A stretch of DNA of 23,243 bases from contig NZ_DDOV01000035.1 of assembly GCF_002341865.1 (NCBI RefSeq), positions 17,504 to 40,746 of the forward strand. Reading direction: 5' to 3'. A model generated the notes under the pieces. That model saw only the letters and a program-made list of their open reading frames with translations, was not told the DNA's origin and searched no databases. Positions 7,156 through 15,309 of the stretch are shown one piece after another; the stretch's first letter is position 1; the number at the start of each line of letters is the position of its first letter. The translations under genes were made by a program, and so were the position numbers. Source of the stretch: Clostridium sp. UBA2485. GTDB lineage: Bacteria > Bacillota > Clostridia > Clostridiales > Clostridiaceae.

Positions 7156-8448
7156 CTATATAAATAATATAATGATCATAATAATGAGAGTTAGTGCAAT
7201 AAACAATAAATATCTAAACAATTCCTTTAATGATATTACATTATTTTTATTTTCGCAAGTCTTTAACTCATATAATACTCCTTGATTATTTTCTAAAATA
7301 TTAAGTTTATTATCTAATATCTTTATACTTTCAACTTGTGATTTATCTCCAAAAGTTATATATTCTTTGGATGTTTTAAATTTATTGTAGTTATATATTT
7401 TTTTATCTAGCTGATCATAAAAATATATACTATCTCTGCCCCCCAATTTTCCTTGTGAATCAATTGCGATGGTTCCTAATGCTGATACCTTGTTATGTTG
7501 ATATAATGGACCTGGTGGGGTTTGGCTTGGATGTTTTTCTAAAATAAATTCTATGGGTTTGTTCTCTTTATCTAAAAATCTTAAAGAAGTTACAGGGTCT
7601 CCTCCGGAAAAATCTGGGAAACCATGCCATACTCCCTTTTGAATTTCGTATATATAATCACTATCATTACTTATTGGCCTTAATCCTCTCTGCTCCATTC
7701 CCCCTACTGTAGCAACCAATTTTCCCTCACTTGAAAAATCCATCCCCATTATATTCCTAATCCCCCAAGCAAATGTTTCATAAGCCTTTGTGTTTATATT
7801 ATAAATAACTACTGTGGAATTGCCTATTTCGTTTTTTTCTATTATTTGTCCATCTAAATTGGATTTTCCATATTCTACGAATGCACCAGTATTTATCTCT
7901 CCGAAATTATATCCTTTTAAAGTTATAGAGTTAGGGCTATAATCGTGTTCTGTAGGATAATTTTTCTTCCAAAGATTATCTTCACCTACTACACCTGAAT
8001 TAGTAGCTGATCCTATAGCAACAAATAGATACTCTCCACTTAACTTTAACAATATCTTATTATAATCTCCTATATTAGGTATTCCTTTAATACATTCACT
8101 ATGTTCTTTAGTTTTTAAATCATAGCAAAAAATCGAAGAATCTGAAGCATAATAAATTTTTTCTTTATCATACTCAATGCTAGTGATATTTAGTGAATTT
8201 TTCGAGAATAAATTGTAACTTTTGCCGTTATCTTCTATTATTATAATTCTATCTTTAAAAGCTATATAATAATTTCCTTCTTCATCTTTGTCAAAATCTC
8301 TTGAATTAGATAGCCCTTTATATTTAATCTCTAAACCAACATTTCTTTCTTTACAAGATATTCCATAGTCATTTTTGCTTGTACTAACAAAAATAAAGAT
8401 TGAAATTGAAAATATTATCAATAAAGCCCACCCACAAATCTTCTTCAT
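7156..8448 (-). CDS. Membrane-anchored beta-propeller, glucose/sorbosone dehydrogenase-like
   Basis: The 430-residue protein starts with a hydrophobic anchor or uncleaved signal (residues 6-24, GWALLIIFSISIFIFV) and ends with a second membrane segment (about 409-430). Between them repeated short strands suggest a six-bladed propeller. The stretch WGIRNIMGMDFSSEGKLVAT, followed by a Gly-rich segment and GVWHGFPDFSGGDP, strongly recalls the GLRNPxGLxFxxxG...YGWPxxxGG pattern of PQQ-dependent soluble glucose/sorbosone dehydrogenases. The enzyme would lie outside the cell. Actual PQQ use is unlikely to be safe to assume in an anaerobe; it may bind sugar or be non-catalytic. ATG at 8448 follows GGAGTGAGG. 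It is a single gene with 210 bp to the phospholipase-like gene downstream. Confidence 0.7.
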   Translation of the reverse strand: MKKICGWALLIIFSISIFIFVSTSKNDYGISCKERNVGLEIKYKGLSNSRDFDKDEEGNYYIAFKDRIIIIEDNGKSYNLFSKNSLNITSIEYDKEKIYYASDSSIFCYDLKTKEHSECIKGIPNIGDYNKILLKLSGEYLFVAIGSATNSGVVGEDNLWKKNYPTEHDYSPNSITLKGYNFGEINTGAFVEYGKSNLDGQIIEKNEIGNSTVVIYNINTKAYETFAWGIRNIMGMDFSSEGKLVATVGGMEQRGLRPISNDSDYIYEIQKGVWHGFPDFSGGDPVTSLRFLDKENKPIEFILEKHPSQTPPGPLYQHNKVSALGTIAIDSQGKLGGRDSIYFYDQLDKKIYNYNKFKTSKEYITFGDKSQVESIKILDNKLNILENNQGVLYELKTCENKNNVISLKELFRYLLFIALTLIIMIIILFI

Positions 8449-8719
8449 AACCTCACTCCATTATTTATATATTTATTAATATATATTTTTACAAATTACA
8501 TTAAATTACTAATCATTTTCTTTATTTACTAAATTGAAAAATGGTTGTTAAAAATAACACATAAAAATCTGTAAAGTGTTAATTAGTATATATAAAATTG
8601 TTATTATATTCACTATCTTAACTATAAGTATATTTGTTAAAGCTTAGATTAAAAAGTAAGTTATAGATAAGCTATCCAAAAAGTTACTATATAGATAATA
8701 AGCACGCTATTAAATATTT

Positions 8720-8763
8720 CAATTCACAACTTAGAATAATGCACAATTTACAATTCACAATTG
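8720..8763. repeat. Cluster of CAATTCACAA-type repeats
   Basis: CAATTCACAA occurs at 8720-8729 and again at 8751-8760, with a variant GCACAATTTACAA between them. The second copy continues into CAATTCACAATTG, a short dyad with CAATT/AATTG arms. It looks like a remnant of a dispersed intergenic repeat, which is inference from its form only. Confidence 0.5.
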
Positions 8764-8822
8764 AGGAAGAAGTTATAGAAATTTCAATGACTAAATCACA
8801 AAAATTTTAAATAATAAAATGA

Positions 8823-8851
8823 GAATATAAGTCTGCTCGTCTACATATAAG
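8823..8851 (+). promoter_or_regulatory. Candidate sporulation SigE-type promoter of spoVB
   Basis: GAATATA at 8823-8829 and CATATAAG at 8844-8851 are separated by 14 bp. Compared with the Bacillus SigE pattern KMATATT-N14-CATACANT as I recall it, there is one mismatch in the -35 element and two in the -10 element. It would start transcription about 25 nt before the ATG at 8882. No good housekeeping promoter is apparent nearby. Confidence 0.4.
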
Positions 8852-8881
8852 TATTAATATATTACTTTAGTGGGGGTTTTT

Positions 8882-10390
8882 ATGGGTAATGATACGTTTT
8901 ATAGAGATACCTTTGTCTTAACTATATCTAATTTAGCTATGGCTATAATAAGATTTGTTTTTTCTATTATCCTTTCGGACAAACTAGGCCCAGAAGGAGT
9001 TGGATTATATGGACTTATAATGCCTATATATGATTTGTTTTGTTGCCTAGTATGTGGCGGTCTAGTTGCTGCCATATCTAAAGAAGTTTCTTCTTATTAT
9101 GGGACAAGTCATTATAAAAATTTAAATAAAAGCATCCATGTAGTACTTACGTTCTCATTAATTTGGTCTGTTTTTGTTACAATAATAATATTTATACTAT
9201 CACCAATTATTAGTACTCATATAATAAAAGATAGTAGAACATTATATTCATTGTGGGTATTATGTCCTGCATTGATTTTTATTGCTATTTCCTCTGTATA
9301 TAAAGGTTATTTTTATGGCGTATTAGAAGTTAAGACACCGGCAATTATTGATATCGCTGAAAAAGCAATAAGAATGTTTATTACATTATCTGTAATAAAT
9401 TATTTTTTGTTAGAAGATATAACCTCTACAGTCACTGCTACTTACACCTCCTTTGCCATAGGTGAATTTGTAAGCTTTGTACTTTTATATTTATTTTATA
9501 AAAGAAGTAGTCTTAAATTTATGGACATACATTTAAATGAAGAACGGGTAGAAAACAGTGCTCAATTATTATTTAATGTGCTAGTAGTGGCAGCACCTTT
9601 AGCTATCAATGGCTTATTAACTACAGCTATTTCAAGTTTTTCTACATTATTAGTGCCTAGAAGATTAGTATTAGCTGGATTAGAATATACTGCTGCACTA
9701 GAAATTATAGGAAAGTTCAGTGGTATGTCTTTAACCATCATATATTTTCCAATTGTAATTGTAGTATCTATGGCTACAATATTAGTACCTGATATATCAA
9801 AAAATTTAACTAGAAAAGATTTTACTGGATTAGAAATAAGAATTAATGAAGTGATTAAAATGTGTTTTTTATTGGGTGTTTCTACTATGATAATATGCCT
9901 TACAATCCCAAATAATCTTGGAATGTTATTCTACAAAAGAAATGATCTTTCCTTATATATTAAAGTTGTATCTATTTGTGCACCTTTTCTATATGCCTCA
10001 TCTTGTACTTATGGTATTTTAAATGGTTTAGGAAAGCAAAAGACTATATTGATAAGTTCATTAATTACATCTTTAATCCAATTACTACTAATATATATAC
10101 TAATAGTAATTCCTAAAATTAATATATTAGGATATGCTATTGCATTAGTTGTATCTTCTATTATTGGTTTAATAATTAATATGGTTGAAATTAATAAAGT
10201 GGTATCTATATCTATGAATTTAGGTGAGTTTTTAATAATTATATGCTTAACCATCTTAACAGCTTTAACTTTAAAGATATTGAACATAATAATTCCAAAT
10301 AATATATTTATTATTAAAAATATTATTTTAATAATAATTGGATTTTCACTATTCATAACCTCTACCTTTATGATAAGAAGATCATCATAA
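8882..10390 (+). CDS. spoVB: Stage V sporulation protein B-like lipid flippase (MOP superfamily)
   Basis: This is a polytopic membrane protein with about 14 hydrophobic helices, in the oligosaccharide/lipid flippase (MurJ/SpoVB) branch of the MOP superfamily. N-terminal text FYRDTFVLTISNLAMAIIRF and the KGYFYGVLEVKTPAIIDIAE segment after helix 4 are typical of SpoVB, which is needed for spore cortex peptidoglycan, presumably by moving lipid-linked precursors. The frame opens at a GTG (8870), but GGGGG at 8872-8876 is 5 nt before ATG 8882, so I use that start (502 residues). A candidate SigE promoter precedes it and a strong terminator follows directly. SpoVB and YtgP relatives are hard to separate by eye; the name is likely, not certain. 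Confidence 0.78.
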   Translation: MGNDTFYRDTFVLTISNLAMAIIRFVFSIILSDKLGPEGVGLYGLIMPIYDLFCCLVCGGLVAAISKEVSSYYGTSHYKNLNKSIHVVLTFSLIWSVFVTIIIFILSPIISTHIIKDSRTLYSLWVLCPALIFIAISSVYKGYFYGVLEVKTPAIIDIAEKAIRMFITLSVINYFLLEDITSTVTATYTSFAIGEFVSFVLLYLFYKRSSLKFMDIHLNEERVENSAQLLFNVLVVAAPLAINGLLTTAISSFSTLLVPRRLVLAGLEYTAALEIIGKFSGMSLTIIYFPIVIVVSMATILVPDISKNLTRKDFTGLEIRINEVIKMCFLLGVSTMIICLTIPNNLGMLFYKRNDLSLYIKVVSICAPFLYASSCTYGILNGLGKQKTILISSLITSLIQLLLIYILIVIPKINILGYAIALVVSSIIGLIINMVEINKVVSISMNLGEFLIIICLTILTALTLKILNIIIPNNIFIIKNIILIIIGFSLFITSTFMIRRSS

Positions 10391-10419
10391 AAAATCGTGA
10401 CTATCAGTCACGATTTTTT
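10389..10419. terminator. Bidirectional terminator between convergent flippase genes
   Basis: A perfect 14-bp stem, AAAAAATCGTGACT (10389-10402) with AGTCACGATTTTTT (10406-10419), closes a 3-nt loop and gives a T-run on both strands. It starts inside the spoVB stop codon and also serves the minus-strand flippase ending at 10521. Confidence 0.9.
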
Positions 10420-10520
10420 ATATTATACTTTACAGTTTACAATGAAAAATAGTTTAAATAAATTTCACCTTATTTTTCATATATTTTATTATAAATAAAT
10501 ACAATAATTAAATATTGTTC

Positions 10521-12149
10521 CTACCTTATCTTTAGTAATAATTTCTTAGGAATAAATCTTATTAATTTTCTAGGTATCACTTGAAGATCTCTTTTTCTAA
10601 TTCCACCTATATATATTAATGATACAAAATACACTACAATAGCAACAAATATAGTAGTAGCTATAGATAATGCATTTGCTATATATCCTTTTGATAACAT
10701 TAAAAATACTTTATATACTAAGTTGTACCATATTAAGCCTACAGTAGCCATAGCTGCTGATGCAATAAAAGGTTTAATTATTGGCCTTACAATACTGACT
10801 CTAATTTTAAGACTTTGATTTATTAATAACTGGTTTAATATAAGCATTATTAAAAATGAAATAGCATTTCCTATTATTGCTCCTAATATATTGATTTCTG
10901 GGATAGCAACAAATACATAGTTAGCAATAATTTTTCCTATAAGTCCTATTACTGAAAATATTGTTACTGCCTTAACCTTTCCTAGTCCCTGTAATATAGA
11001 TGTTTGTAAATATACTATTGCCATTAATATTATTACATAAGATCCATAAAATAATAGGTTAGATATATTTAAATCAAGTTTTAATAATTGAAGTATCTGT
11101 AAACTAAATACAGAAAGTCCTACAGCAGAAGGAACTGTAATTAAATAGGTTGCTTTTACACTAGTATTAACACTATTTCTTAAAGATTTCTTATCTTTAG
11201 TTGCACTATGAGCTGAAATTATAGGAACTATTGAAATTGATAGTGAACTTACTAAGGCTAAAGGCACATTTATTAATACAGTATATTGACTTAATATTCC
11301 CCATAATATCTCTATGTTTGACTTATCAAAACCAGCTATATCTAATCTGCCTTTCACCAATTTTAAATCTACCAAAGTTCCTGCTTGTTGTATAGCTATA
11401 CCAATAGTTATAGGGATAGCATAAAATAAAATTTTCTTTGCAATTTCTTCATTAGAAGCTCGTTCTATACCTTTATGACTATAACCTAGGGGTATATTAT
11501 TAGCTCTATTTTTATTATAAAATCTAAAGAAATATATTGCTGCTACTAGAGCCCCTAAGGTTGTACCAACAGTACCACCTGCTGCCCCATATTCGTTTCC
11601 ATATCCAATTAATAAATAAGCAAAAATCAAACTAAAACCTGTATTAAATACCTGTTCAATCACCTGAGAAATTGCTGTAGGAGTCATATTTCCTCTACCT
11701 TGAAAATATCCCTTATAAGCACATAATATAGTTGTAATTAATATCGTTGGTGATAATGCCATAAGTGCATATGTTGACTGTTCACTATTCATACTTTTCG
11801 CTAAAGGTTCCGCAAATAAAAATAGTAACAATGTTAGTACAAGCCCTAATATAAAGGCCATAGCCCTTGCCATTTTAAAAGTTTTAAGTGCATCTTTATA
11901 GTTACCGAGGGCTATAAATTCAGAAACTATCTTAGAAATAGCTACTGGTAATCCTGCATTACCTATTATATAAAAGTATTGAAATATTTGATAACAAGAG
12001 TAATATACACCTATACCTTCTGACTTTAAAATAGCTCTTAATACTGGAACATACAAAAGAGACATTAGCTTTACAAAAAGCATTGCCATACTTAATATAG
12101 CAACACCTTTAGCCGCAGATTGTGTGTTTAACTTCGAACTATTTCCCAT
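10521..12149 (-). CDS. MurJ/YtgP-like polysaccharide or lipid II flippase family protein
   Basis: This 542-residue protein has about 14 membrane helices and belongs to the MOP superfamily flippases. SAAKGVAILSMAMLFVKLMS at the N-terminus and KGYFQGRGNMTPTAISQVIE after helix 4 are like Bacillus YtgP (MurJ), which moves lipid II across the membrane for wall synthesis. It is more positively charged at the C-terminus than SpoVB (RKRDLQVIPRKLIRFIPKK). The ATG at 12149 follows GGAGGTG at 12153-12160, which lies directly after the upstream pseudouridine synthase stop; the 12-bp gap indicates co-transcription. Which of the several paralogues common in clostridia it is cannot be settled here, so I give no symbol. 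Confidence 0.82.
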   Translation of the reverse strand: MGNSSKLNTQSAAKGVAILSMAMLFVKLMSLLYVPVLRAILKSEGIGVYYSCYQIFQYFYIIGNAGLPVAISKIVSEFIALGNYKDALKTFKMARAMAFILGLVLTLLLFLFAEPLAKSMNSEQSTYALMALSPTILITTILCAYKGYFQGRGNMTPTAISQVIEQVFNTGFSLIFAYLLIGYGNEYGAAGGTVGTTLGALVAAIYFFRFYNKNRANNIPLGYSHKGIERASNEEIAKKILFYAIPITIGIAIQQAGTLVDLKLVKGRLDIAGFDKSNIEILWGILSQYTVLINVPLALVSSLSISIVPIISAHSATKDKKSLRNSVNTSVKATYLITVPSAVGLSVFSLQILQLLKLDLNISNLLFYGSYVIILMAIVYLQTSILQGLGKVKAVTIFSVIGLIGKIIANYVFVAIPEINILGAIIGNAISFLIMLILNQLLINQSLKIRVSIVRPIIKPFIASAAMATVGLIWYNLVYKVFLMLSKGYIANALSIATTIFVAIVVYFVSLIYIGGIRKRDLQVIPRKLIRFIPKKLLLKIR

Positions 12150-12161
12150 AATACACCTCCA

Positions 12162-13124
12162 CTAGATTTTAAAAACATCATTTTTTATCTTCTTAAGTAT
12201 TGGAGGTAACGATTCTGCAATTGTTTTATTTTCTAAATATGATAATGTATCAGGAGTATTCTTAAATATAACCTTATAAGCATATAAGAATTGATAGTTT
12301 AATCCATATCTGTTAACAAAAAAACTATTTAACTTTTTATCACCGTATTTGATATCTCCTACTATTGGATTTCCTAAAAAGGATAAATGTGCTCTAAGTT
12401 GATGACTTCTTCCTGTTAATAGATCTATTTCTATTAATGAAAAAGTTCCACAACTTTGTATTGTTTTAACTTTCATAGCTATCTTTTTTGTGTTTGGCAT
12501 TGGTTTATCATAAACCTTAGATATATTGGTATCTTCATTTTTAGAAATATATGCTTCATACATTCCATCCTTAATTCTATTTTTCACTAATGCCATATAA
12601 TATTTTTCGATTTTTCTCTCTCTAATCATTTCATTCAATTGCTTTAGTGCATTAAAGTTCTTACCAAATAACACAATACCAGATGTATTTCTATCTAATC
12701 TATTACAAGGTGCAGGAGTAAAGGTTACTTCCTTCTCTGGTTGATAATCACCTTTATCATATAGATATGAAAGTACATAATCTGTCAATGTAGCTTCCCC
12801 ATTTTTCTTATCACTATGTACTAGGACTCCTGGCCATTTTTCTACTAATATCATATTTTCATCTTCATAAGTTATTTTCAGTTTATTATCAATTCTGTCA
12901 AATTGTTTATTCTTATTATTACTTGCTTCAGTTTTAATTTCTCTAATTTCAACTATATCCCCTTCTTCTAAGGAATATTTTTCTTTTACCTTTTTACCAT
13001 TTACTTTAATGTCTCCCTTTCTAAAAGCTTTGTATATTGCACTTAAAGGGACATCCTTTAATAATTTTCTTGCAAATTTATCACATCTTTGTCCTGCTTC
13101 ATTTGATCCTATATCAATCCTCAT
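12162..13124 (-). CDS. RluA-family pseudouridine synthase with S4 domain
   Basis: The enzyme converts uridine to pseudouridine in RNA, most likely 23S rRNA. Residues 14-60 form an S4 RNA-binding domain (CDKFARKLLKDVPLSAIYKAF...GDIKVNGKKV). The catalytic domain carries NRLDRNTSG with the catalytic aspartate at D144, and later GRSHQLRAHLSFLGNPIVGD, the usual C-terminal family motif. At 320 residues it has the RluC/RluD layout. The ATG at 13124 follows AGGAGG. It is the middle gene of a minus-strand unit with the M20 hydrolase (35 bp upstream) and the flippase (12 bp downstream). The exact target uridine is not predictable from sequence. Confidence 0.92.
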   Translation of the reverse strand: MRIDIGSNEAGQRCDKFARKLLKDVPLSAIYKAFRKGDIKVNGKKVKEKYSLEEGDIVEIREIKTEASNNKNKQFDRIDNKLKITYEDENMILVEKWPGVLVHSDKKNGEATLTDYVLSYLYDKGDYQPEKEVTFTPAPCNRLDRNTSGIVLFGKNFNALKQLNEMIRERKIEKYYMALVKNRIKDGMYEAYISKNEDTNISKVYDKPMPNTKKIAMKVKTIQSCGTFSLIEIDLLTGRSHQLRAHLSFLGNPIVGDIKYGDKKLNSFFVNRYGLNYQFLYAYKVIFKNTPDTLSYLENKTIAESLPPILKKIKNDVFKI

Positions 13125-13159
13125 ACTTTCCTCCTAATGTAAAACTTATTTTTTTGTAA

Positions 13160-14347
13160 TTATTTATTTAAAAAGTCCAAAGCCATTTTACAATGCATAG
13201 CTACTCCTATAGCTAAACAATTTTCATCTATATCAAATAAACTACTATGAGCAGGATGTACAACTCCCTTTTCCAAATTGCCACATCCAAGCCAATAAAA
13301 CATTGAAGGCTTTTCTAAGGAAAAATAAGCAAAACTTTCAACTCCCATAGTGGGTTCATTATAGACTTTAATTTTATCCTGTCCTAATAAGCTTATAGCA
13401 CTATTTTCAAATATATTATACATATTGTCATCATTTAAAAGACATGGATAGCTTTCATCAATTTTTATTTCACAACGTCCTCTCATAGATGTAACTATGC
13501 CATTTACTATTTCTGACAATCGTTCTTTTACATATTTTCTATGACTTATTTCCATAGTTCTAAGAATTCCTGATATTTCAACTTCTTCAGGTATAATATT
13601 TTGTGCTGTGCCACCCTTAATTGTCCCTACTGTTACTACCGCTGGAGATGTAGGAGAAATTTCTCTACTTACAATGGTTTGGAGTGCTAAAACTACATGA
13701 CTTGCAATGACTATTGGGTCTACTCCTTTATGAGGACTCGCACCATGTGTACCTCTTCCATGTATCTTTATAGTAAAAGGATTTGAGGCTGCATAAGCTG
13801 TTCCTCTTTTAATTCCAATTTTTCCGCATTCTAAATTTTCATCTACATGAAGACCTATAACTCCATCCACAGGAGGATTTTTAAGTACACCTTCTTCAAT
13901 CATTAATTGAGCTCCTCCTACAGTTTCTTCTGCAGGCTCAAAGAAAAATTTTATATTACCACTAAATTCATCTTTAATGGAATTCAATATTTTTGCAGCA
14001 CCTAGAGCTATAGTTGTATGCGCATCATGACCACATGCATGCATTTTTCCCTTTATGTTAGAAGTATATACAGTAGTCTTCTTATCCTCTAGTGGCAAAG
14101 CATCCATATCTGCTCTTATAGCTATAGTCTTAAAATTCTTTTCTTCTGGGTGTTTACTTCCCTTTATAGTAGCCACTACTCCCGTTTTAGCCACTTCAGT
14201 ATAAGAAATATTTTCACTCTTTAAAAAAGCTTTAATCTTTCCTGAAGTTTGAGGCAAATCGAAACCTAACTCGGGATTTCTATGTAAATCTCTTCTAATT
14301 TCAATTAATTCATCTTCTATATTCTTTGCCATATTAAGAAAATCCAT
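13160..14347 (-). CDS. M20-family amidohydrolase (N-acyl amino acid/hippurate hydrolase type)
   Basis: This cytosolic metal-dependent amidohydrolase of 395 residues belongs to peptidase family M20D. Visible metal and catalytic residues are C105-G-H107-D108 in MHACGHDAH, E140-E141 in FEPAEETVGG, H167 in GLHVDE, and a C-terminal histidine in VVHPAHS (about 364-367). RRDLHRNPELGFD near residue 18 is the common family opening. The middle part (about 185-300) is the dimerisation lid. Likely substrates are N-acyl amino acids or small amide conjugates; nothing in the neighbours narrows this. ATG at 14347 follows TGGAGGC. It is the first gene of the operon with the pseudouridine synthase and flippase. 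Confidence 0.9.
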   Translation of the reverse strand: MDFLNMAKNIEDELIEIRRDLHRNPELGFDLPQTSGKIKAFLKSENISYTEVAKTGVVATIKGSKHPEEKNFKTIAIRADMDALPLEDKKTTVYTSNIKGKMHACGHDAHTTIALGAAKILNSIKDEFSGNIKFFFEPAEETVGGAQLMIEEGVLKNPPVDGVIGLHVDENLECGKIGIKRGTAYAASNPFTIKIHGRGTHGASPHKGVDPIVIASHVVLALQTIVSREISPTSPAVVTVGTIKGGTAQNIIPEEVEISGILRTMEISHRKYVKERLSEIVNGIVTSMRGRCEIKIDESYPCLLNDDNMYNIFENSAISLLGQDKIKVYNEPTMGVESFAYFSLEKPSMFYWLGCGNLEKGVVHPAHSSLFDIDENCLAIGVAMHCKMALDFLNK

Positions 14348-14360
14348 AACTATGCCTCCA

Positions 14361-14395
14361 TAAAAAAATAATAGACCTTTTTGCCTATTATTTTT
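14361..14395 (-). promoter_or_regulatory. Leader hairpin just upstream of the M20 gene ribosome binding site
   Basis: An 11-bp perfect but AT-rich stem, 14364-14374 with 14385-14395, encloses a 10-nt loop. On the minus strand it ends in a run of Ts immediately before TATGGAGG. It could act as a weak attenuator or stabilise the 5' end. With only one GC pair the fold is weak. Confidence 0.35.
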
Positions 14396-14434
14396 AAGCT
14401 TAATCTTTTTTTACCGTACTTTAAACTTATTAAG

Positions 14435-14463
14435 ATTATATACTATTATTAAAAATACTTCAA
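14435..14463 (-). promoter_or_regulatory. Sigma-A-type promoter of the M20 hydrolase operon
   Basis: On the minus strand TTGAAG (14463-14458) is followed after 17 bp by TATAAT (14440-14435). The predicted leader is about 80 nt and contains the hairpin at 14364-14395. Confidence 0.65.
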
Positions 14464-14709
14464 CAAATCCTTAATTATTGTTCTTTATTAATTTCATTAA
14501 ATTCTAATTACATTATATTAAAATAAAGTTTAAATTGCATAATATATATTTGTATAAAATGTTTATTTAAATATATATTATTAAGTTTACTTTAGATATA
14601 TAAAATCATAATTATAATTATGTTAACTAATTTAATCTTATATTATAGCAATGCTATGAAATAAGGTTATTTTTAGACTTTATTTAAATTATCTACTACA
14701 TCTATAAGG

Positions 14710-14760
14710 ATTTAAAAGTAAAGACCAACAGAATAAACCTGTTGGTCTTTACTTTTAAAT
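14710..14760 (-). terminator. Strong terminator after the 99-residue membrane protein gene
   Basis: A perfect 22-bp stem (14710-14731 with 14739-14760) encloses the 7-nt loop AATAAAC; the arm core is AAAGACCAACAG. It lies 50 bp past the stop of the minus-strand gene at 14809. The arms end in A/T runs, so it can work on either strand. Confidence 0.85.
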
Positions 14761-14808
14761 ATATTTTATAACTTCATACTTAACTTATATGAGAATAATT
14801 TTAACCTT

Positions 14809-15108
14809 TCATAATAAATCTTTTATAAAAACATACATGCAGCTAAACGTTAACACAATAAAAAAGAATATATTTTGAACAATTATTCTATTCTCCTTTT
14901 GATTTCTAGAATTTTTACATTTTAAATAAATTAAGACTAAAAACACTAGAGCTATTCCAGATAAAATAAATCTAAATATATTAACATACAATTTGATGTT
15001 TTCAATGTTAATGATAAAAGATAATATAAAAACAAATGCATATAATATATAAATTGCTTTTTTATCTAAAATATCTTCTTGTAACTCATATAAGAATTTA
15101 TTATTCAT
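14809..15108 (-). CDS. Small hypothetical membrane protein, three predicted helices
   Basis: I do not recognise this 99-residue protein. A short charged N-terminus (MNNKFLYELQEDILDKKA) is followed by three hydrophobic segments at about 18-35, 42-62 and 78-95, with the basic linker KCKNSRNQKENR between the second and third. By the positive-inside rule that linker would be cytoplasmic. ATG at 15108 is preceded by GAGAGG at 11 nt spacing. It stands alone between two strong hairpins, so it is probably its own transcript. No function can be inferred. Confidence 0.6.
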   Translation of the reverse strand: MNNKFLYELQEDILDKKAIYILYAFVFILSFIINIENIKLYVNIFRFILSGIALVFLVLIYLKCKNSRNQKENRIIVQNIFFFIVLTFSCMYVFIKDLL

Positions 15109-15185
15109 AATAATCTAATCCTCTCGAATTTATATACACTATAGGTTGTAAAACTATCTAAATACTTTTCATATGTCTTTAAATT

Positions 15186-15225
15186 AAGAACCTCTACTAT
15201 GAGGTATGTCATAGTAGAGGTTCTT
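15186..15225. terminator. Hairpin terminator downstream of the helicase gene
   Basis: A perfect 17-bp stem, AAGAACCTCTACTATGA (15186-15202) and its complement (15209-15225), closes the 6-nt loop GGTATG. It lies 85 bp past the helicase stop. The T-run is better on the plus strand (TTCTTTTATG) than on the minus strand, so direction is ambiguous. Confidence 0.8.
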
Positions 15226-15309
15226 TTATGTCATATCCTACTTATGGATATTTTTATAATATATAAGCTTATTATCTTTTTAATAGTTACATGTATGAAA
15301 TGAATTAAA

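Larger units (their letters stand above)
8449..8881. other. AT-rich divergent intergenic region
   Basis: This 430-bp stretch separates the anchored propeller (minus) from spoVB (plus). It holds a candidate SigE-like promoter near 8823-8851 and a small cluster of CAATTCACAA repeats at 8720-8763. Around 8545-8590 two short hairpins, TGTTA/TAACA and TAACAC/GTGTTA, could exclude each other, but they are too short to call. I see no coding region or RNA gene. Confidence 0.6.
14348..14808. other. AT-rich intergenic region without genes
   Basis: These 461 bp hold the promoter and leader hairpin of the M20 operon at the left and the terminator of the 99-residue gene at the right (14710-14760). Between about 14470 and 14700 I see only AT-rich sequence with no ribosome binding site followed by an open frame and no GC-rich RNA structure. 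Confidence 0.6.

Noticed and set aside
6242..8448. A toxin or defence island formed by the phospholipase-like and propeller genes.
   Set aside because: The genes have separate signals, no mobility genes or defence motifs are nearby, and base composition is like the rest of the window.
8545..8590. Mutually exclusive hairpins (TGTTA/TAACA versus TAACAC/GTGTTA) as a riboswitch upstream of the propeller gene or spoVB.
   Set aside because: Stems are only 5-6 bp and AT-rich, and no conserved aptamer core is visible.
10009..10356. Minus-strand open frame opposite the spoVB C-terminus.
   Set aside because: The Ile-rich hydrophobic text is the complement of membrane helices; spoVB is clearly the real gene.
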